NCBI GenBank assembly: GCA_031257305.1
Contig: JAIRPB010000197.1
Coordinates: forward strand, 1-33,417
Length of the DNA: 33,417 nt
Source: Azoarcus sp.
GTDB taxonomy: Bacteria; Pseudomonadota; Gammaproteobacteria; Burkholderiales; Rhodocyclaceae
Direction: 5' to 3'
In this document: piece by piece, positions 28,813 through 33,417 of the stretch
Layout: each line of letters opens with the position of its first letter
How positions within the stretch are numbered: position 1 is the first letter of the stretch
Program-made: the position numbers and the translations under genes
Notes under the pieces: generated by a model
The model's database searches: none
Seen by the model: only the letters and a program-made list of their open reading frames with translations
What the model was told of the DNA's origin: nothing

Positions 28813-30807
28813 ATGTCTGACCACCTCAATGCCCCGCAGCGTGAAGCAATCCGTTATCTCGATGGCCCGTGTCTGGTGCTGGCCGGGGCGGGGAGCGGCA
28901 AAACGCGGGTGATTACGCAAAAAATTGCTTATCTGGCAAAGGAGTGCGGGATAGACGCTTCCCGTATTGCGGCGATTACCTTCACCAACAAGGCCGCCCG
29001 CGAGATGCAGGAGCGCCTTGCCAAACTCATGGGCGGGCGAGCGCCGGAAGGGGTGACGGTGTGCACGTTCCATGCGCTTGGGGTAAAAATTATCCGTGCG
29101 GAGGCGCGCTGCTGCGGGCTGAAACCGCAGTTTTCGATTCTTGATGCGGCAGATTCTGCCCAAATTGTCCAAGACATCGCCGGCGATTCCTGCAAAGGCA
29201 TCGCCAAACAATTGCAATGGCAGATTTCGGCTTGGAAAAACGCGATGGTCCCGCCCGCAGAAGCGGCAAAACGGGCCGCGGACGACATCGCGGCGGAGGC
29301 GGCGAAACTCTACCCAGAGTATGAGCGGACTTTACGGGCCTATCAGGCGGTGGATTTCGATGACCTCATCGGGCTACCGGTGCGCTTGTTCGAGGAAAAC
29401 GCACAGGCCATTGAACGTTGGCAGAACCGATTGCGTTATCTGCTTGTCGATGAATATCAGGATACAAACCGCGCACAGTATCGGCTGATGTGCCAGTTAG
29501 CCGGGGTGCGCGGGGCGTTTACGGCAGTAGGCGACGACGACCAAGCAATTTACGCTTGGCGCGGGGCGGACGTGGAAAACTTGCGGCAGTTGCAAAAAGA
29601 TTACCCCCAACTCAAGGTCATCAAGCTGGAACAGAATTACCGCTCGATGCGCCATATCCTTGAAGCGGCTAACCGGGTCATCGCGCACAACGAAAAACTG
29701 TTCGAGAAACGCCTGTGGTCGGAATACGGCATGGGCGAGCCTGTCGTCGTCACAAGTTGCCGCAACGCGGAACACGAGGCTGAATGGGTAGCGATGAAAA
29801 TCAGCACGCATAAATTCCAGCACCGTACCCGTTACCGCGATTACGCCATTCTTTACCGAGGCAACCACCAGGCCCGGCTGCTGGAAGAACAATTGCGTAA
29901 CCAGCACATTCCTTACGTCCTCTCTGGCGGGCAAAGTTTTTTTGAGCGCGCCGAAATACGCGACATCATTGCTTGGCTGCGGTTGCTGGCAAACGGGGAG
30001 GACGATTTAGCTTTTATCCGCGCCATAACCGTGCCCCGGCGCGGCATTGGGCCGGGCACGGTAGAAGCGTTGGGGCAGTACGCAGGCCATCGGCATAAGA
30101 GTTTTTTGGCCGCCGCTTTAGAAGAAGGGCTATCGGAGCGGCTACAGCCCCGGCAACTCGACGCCGTGCGGGAATTCGTGGCTTTTGTCGGGCGTATGCA
30201 GCAGCGCGCCCAAACGGAGCCAGCGGGAAAAACGCTCACGGCACTGCTCGCCGCAATCCATTATGAAAGCTGGCTGTTTACGCACTTTGAGCACCATGAG
30301 GCGGAAACCAAATGGCGCAACGTCTCGGATTTTGCTGATTGGCTAGGGCGGCGGGGCGATGAGGACGGCAAAAACCTGATTGAACTCACCCAAACCATTG
30401 CGTTGGCTTCCATGCTCGACAAAAAAGACTCCGATTTTGACGGCGTACAGCTAGCCACCCTGCATGCGGCCAAAGGGCTAGAGTTCCCGCACGTATTCCT
30501 AGTTGGCGCGGAAGAAGGCTTGTTGCCGCACCAAAGTAGCATCGACGAAGGAAAAGTCGACGAAGAACGGCGGCTGATGTATGTCGGCATCACCCGTGCG
30601 CAACGTAGCCTGAATCTCACATGGTGCGAACGGCGCAAGGCCGGCAAAGAACTGCGGACATGCGAACCCTCGCGCTTTATTGCTGAAATGGGCGAGGACG
30701 TGCGGGTTTTAGGCCGTGAACAGCGCAACGCGCCCCTCTCCAAAGAAGAAGGGCGCGCAAGGCTGGCGAGCTTAAGGGCGATGCTTGAAGCACGATTGCA
30801 AAAATGA
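28813..30807 (+). CDS. rep: ATP-dependent DNA helicase Rep
   Basis: LNAPQREAIRYLDGPCLVLAGAGSGKTRVITQKIAYL, VDEYQDTNRAQY, AVGDDDQAIYAWRGAD, ATLHAAKGLEFPHVFLVG UvrD/Rep motifs. Confidence 0.95.
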   Translation: MSDHLNAPQREAIRYLDGPCLVLAGAGSGKTRVITQKIAYLAKECGIDASRIAAITFTNKAAREMQERLAKLMGGRAPEGVTVCTFHALGVKIIRAEARCCGLKPQFSILDAADSAQIVQDIAGDSCKGIAKQLQWQISAWKNAMVPPAEAAKRAADDIAAEAAKLYPEYERTLRAYQAVDFDDLIGLPVRLFEENAQAIERWQNRLRYLLVDEYQDTNRAQYRLMCQLAGVRGAFTAVGDDDQAIYAWRGADVENLRQLQKDYPQLKVIKLEQNYRSMRHILEAANRVIAHNEKLFEKRLWSEYGMGEPVVVTSCRNAEHEAEWVAMKISTHKFQHRTRYRDYAILYRGNHQARLLEEQLRNQHIPYVLSGGQSFFERAEIRDIIAWLRLLANGEDDLAFIRAITVPRRGIGPGTVEALGQYAGHRHKSFLAAALEEGLSERLQPRQLDAVREFVAFVGRMQQRAQTEPAGKTLTALLAAIHYESWLFTHFEHHEAETKWRNVSDFADWLGRRGDEDGKNLIELTQTIALASMLDKKDSDFDGVQLATLHAAKGLEFPHVFLVGAEEGLLPHQSSIDEGKVDEERRLMYVGITRAQRSLNLTWCERRKAGKELRTCEPSRFIAEMGEDVRVLGREQRNAPLSKEEGRARLASLRAMLEARLQK

Positions 30808-31046
30808 GCCTATCATCCGTGTACCCTATCGGTATCTCGCCAGAGAAATAACCCACAACCCAACTCGTGAGCGTGAAATTTGAAACATCGTGGATTCCTC
30901 CCATTCCCGCCCCAAGCTGTTCAGATAAAATCAAACGCAGCCTTAAGCAGTGCGGCGTGTTTGTCATGGCATCGTTTGCACGATGGCGTTTCGCCCGAAA
31001 AATTGGCTATCATGAACGGATTGTCCTTCATAAGCGTTAATGCTTT

Positions 31047-31631
31047 ATGAGAAAGCATTTTTTTTCCTTGCTGGCGGTCTCCTGCGGTCTCCTGTTATTT
31101 GCCGTTATGGTGTGCGGTGTGCAGGCGCAAGAGAATAAAGGGAGCACTGCGGCACGGGTTCCAAGCCTTGTCACTATTTTTTGGGGCATCGTCAGCTACA
31201 CGCGCTGGCCGGAGGCTAAAACACCAGACTCCGAGGCAAAGCCTATGCGGATATGTTTGCCGGCAAAAGACAAGCGAGCCGCGCTGCTTAGCAAATCTGC
31301 CGTAACGTTTGGGCCTAAAAGCCCGGTTCAAATCCGTGACTCGCTCGAAAATGCCGCAACCGAGTGTGATATTCTGTATGTATATAATATGAACGGCGAT
31401 GAAACGGGCAAGTTACTGCAATCGCTCCGAAATGCGCCTGTGCTAACCATTGGCGAAGGGAATACGTTTTGTTCACTGGGCGGGATGTTTTGCCTGTTAT
31501 CCAACAACATGGATAGCGGGGGAGAGACAAGCATTGATAAGTTCGCTGCAAATCTGGGTGCTATTTCGAGCAGTCCCCTGCGGATTAACCCGCAAGTGCT
31601 GCGTTTGTCGAAACGTGGGCGGGAGCGCTAA
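31047..31631 (+). CDS. yfiR: YfiR family periplasmic regulator
   Basis: Signal peptide, then FWGIVSYTRWPE, ECDILYVY, VLTIGEGNTFCSLGGMFCLL, FAANLGAISSSPLRINPQVLRLSK; precedes a GGDEF protein and OmpA lipoprotein. Confidence 0.85.
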   Translation: MRKHFFSLLAVSCGLLLFAVMVCGVQAQENKGSTAARVPSLVTIFWGIVSYTRWPEAKTPDSEAKPMRICLPAKDKRAALLSKSAVTFGPKSPVQIRDSLENAATECDILYVYNMNGDETGKLLQSLRNAPVLTIGEGNTFCSLGGMFCLLSNNMDSGGETSIDKFAANLGAISSSPLRINPQVLRLSKRGRER

Positions 31632-31634
31632 AAA

Positions 31635-32909
31635 ATGATGGGCCGCAAAACCCTTTTCGGAGTGCTTCGTTACATTATTTCGTGGTCGGTTGCCATGACG
31701 TTGCTCATCAGCAGCGTTATGTTCGCGGCAACGTTTTTCCATACCGTCCGCTTACAGCGCGAAGACAACATCGAGCTTATTGCCCGCACGGCCGCCTATT
31801 CAACCGAAGCGGCAGTCATGTTTGGCGACGACCAAGCGGCAAACGAAATTCTTAAAGATATTCTCAACAAAGAAGAAATCTGCCGGATTACGCTCTACGC
31901 CGAACCCCAAGGCAATGTGTTCGCAAACGCCGAAAAACCGTGCGACAGCACCTCCGACGCTTTCTTCTCCGGCGTCACCAAACGGATTGACGTAAAGCAC
32001 AAAGAAGAAGGGCAAGACGGGGAGCGCCTGCTGGGCGCCATCGAAATCAAAAGCCAAGACTCCAAGCTCTACAAAACGTTTTTGTACCACGGGATACTCG
32101 TCCTGTTTTTCTGCCTCATCCTCGCCGTACTAGTCGCCCGGGTTCCCGCACGGTGGATGGAACAACGGTTTTCCTCCGAACTTCACGCGCTCTCTGGCAT
32201 GGCGCATGCCGCACGGCTAGAAGGCGATTTCACCCGGCGCCTGCCCTCGTTTGAAATTGCTGAATTCAATGGCCTAGGGCAAGACTTCAACGCGCTATTC
32301 AGCGAAATTCAAACCCGTAACGCCGAACTCGCCATCAGGCAACAGCATCTCGAATCCGTTAATAGAAGCCTGTCAAGCATGGCCATGTGCGATTCCCTCA
32401 CGGGGCTGGCCAACCGCGCCTGCTTTGGCGAACAGCTTGAAATCGCCATCAGCAAGGCGCGGGCGAACGAAACAAAAGTGGGCATCCTGTATATCGACAA
32501 TGACCACTTCAAAGACATCAACGATAGCTACGGCCACTCTGCGGGAGATTCCCTGCTAGTCAACGTTGGCAAGCGGCTCTCCGGCGCTGTGCGCGATAGC
32601 GACTTAGTCGCCCGGCTGGGCGGGGACGAATTCGCCATTCTGCTCACAACCGTCAGCGGCGAAGACGACCTGCGGCATGTCTCAAACAAAATCTTGGCGG
32701 CGATGGCACGCAAGCTACGTCTCGCCGAACGTGAAGGGGTCGATGTCGAACTCGGCGTAAGCATTGGCATGGCCATCTTTCCAGACCAAGCCAATGACGG
32801 GCTTTCACTGTTACGCGCCGCTGACCAAGCCATGTACCGTGCCAAGCGCCTTGGGCGCGGCCGGTCCTGCATGTACGACCCCTCTGTTGATGCTGGCCTA
32901 GGAGGATAA
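31635..32909 (+). CDS. yfiN: Membrane diguanylate cyclase, YfiN-like
   Basis: Two TM segments flanking a periplasmic region, HAMP-like linker, GGDEF domain with intact LVARLGGDEFAILL. Confidence 0.9.
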   Translation: MMGRKTLFGVLRYIISWSVAMTLLISSVMFAATFFHTVRLQREDNIELIARTAAYSTEAAVMFGDDQAANEILKDILNKEEICRITLYAEPQGNVFANAEKPCDSTSDAFFSGVTKRIDVKHKEEGQDGERLLGAIEIKSQDSKLYKTFLYHGILVLFFCLILAVLVARVPARWMEQRFSSELHALSGMAHAARLEGDFTRRLPSFEIAEFNGLGQDFNALFSEIQTRNAELAIRQQHLESVNRSLSSMAMCDSLTGLANRACFGEQLEIAISKARANETKVGILYIDNDHFKDINDSYGHSAGDSLLVNVGKRLSGAVRDSDLVARLGGDEFAILLTTVSGEDDLRHVSNKILAAMARKLRLAEREGVDVELGVSIGMAIFPDQANDGLSLLRAADQAMYRAKRLGRGRSCMYDPSVDAGLGG

Positions 32910-32912
32910 AGG

Positions 32913-33416
32913 ATGATGTCCATTGCAATACGTCCGGCGCTCACCCGCATGTGGGCGATGCTGTTTTGTGCGGGTTTGCTTGCCGCAGGCTGTAAAAGCC
33001 TAGGGTTGAGCGACGAACAAATTACCGCCCTCAAGGACGCAGGTTTTCACAAAGAAGAAGAAGGCTGGGAGCTTGATTTTGAAGGGCTTTTGCTATTTGA
33101 AAGCAATGCCTCTGAACTCACCCCGCACAGCCGCGAAACAATTGTGCGCACGGTAAAGTTGCTCAAAGACATCGGCATTGGCCAAGTCAGGGTTGAGGGT
33201 TACGCCGACAACACGGGCAACAAAGCGCACAACGAAAAACTCTCCCTAGCGCGGGCAGAAGCCGTTGCGCAAGAAATCGAACGCGCCGGCCTGCCCCGCA
33301 GCAATATCACTGTCAAAGGTTTTGGCGCCGCAAACCCGGTCGGCAACAACAAAACCCGCGAAGGCCGCGCCCAAAACCGCCGGGTCGCCATCATTATTCA
33401 GGTGGATGATTTGTAG
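32913..33416 (+). CDS. yfiB: OmpA-family lipoprotein, YfiB-like
   Basis: Lipobox LLAAGC, OmpA peptidoglycan-binding motifs VEGYADNTGNKAHNEKLSLARAEAV...NRRVAI. Confidence 0.88.
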   Translation: MMSIAIRPALTRMWAMLFCAGLLAAGCKSLGLSDEQITALKDAGFHKEEEGWELDFEGLLLFESNASELTPHSRETIVRTVKLLKDIGIGQVRVEGYADNTGNKAHNEKLSLARAEAVAQEIERAGLPRSNITVKGFGAANPVGNNKTREGRAQNRRVAIIIQVDDL

Positions 33417-33417
33417 A

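Overview
This 33.4-kb window appears to be chromosomal DNA of a betaproteobacterium (judged from gene families and order, not a search). Most of it is housekeeping: mtaD-like deaminase, a Ser/Thr kinase, hemH, hrcA, argA, yggX, a CobD/CbiB-like protein, a thiolase, murJ, rpsT, an ETF-QO, argC, an S10-type ribosomal block (rplC to rpsQ), rpsF-priB-rpsR-rplI-dnaB, radA, lplT, hicAB, rep and a complete yfiR-yfiN-yfiB locus. The least explained item is a 301-aa protein (9438..10343, minus) made of nine TPEK-x16-20 beta-rich repeats between a Ser/Thr/Val-rich N-terminal segment and a hydrophobic C-terminal tail; I recognise no named family for it. Other observations worth checking: an AT-rich scar carrying an internally deleted YhcG/DUF1016 PDDEXK nuclease gene, flanked by two diverged copies of the radA 3' end; an S10 ribosomal block without rpsJ and rplN neighbours, with its own promoter-like and terminator signals and a probable IS481-type transposase relic just upstream; a kinase fused to a cyclic-nucleotide-binding-like domain; and a T8 tract plus a 10-bp tandem repeat in the yfiR signal-peptide region that could be a slippage-prone switch for c-di-GMP control. 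No tRNA, rRNA or CRISPR array was seen.
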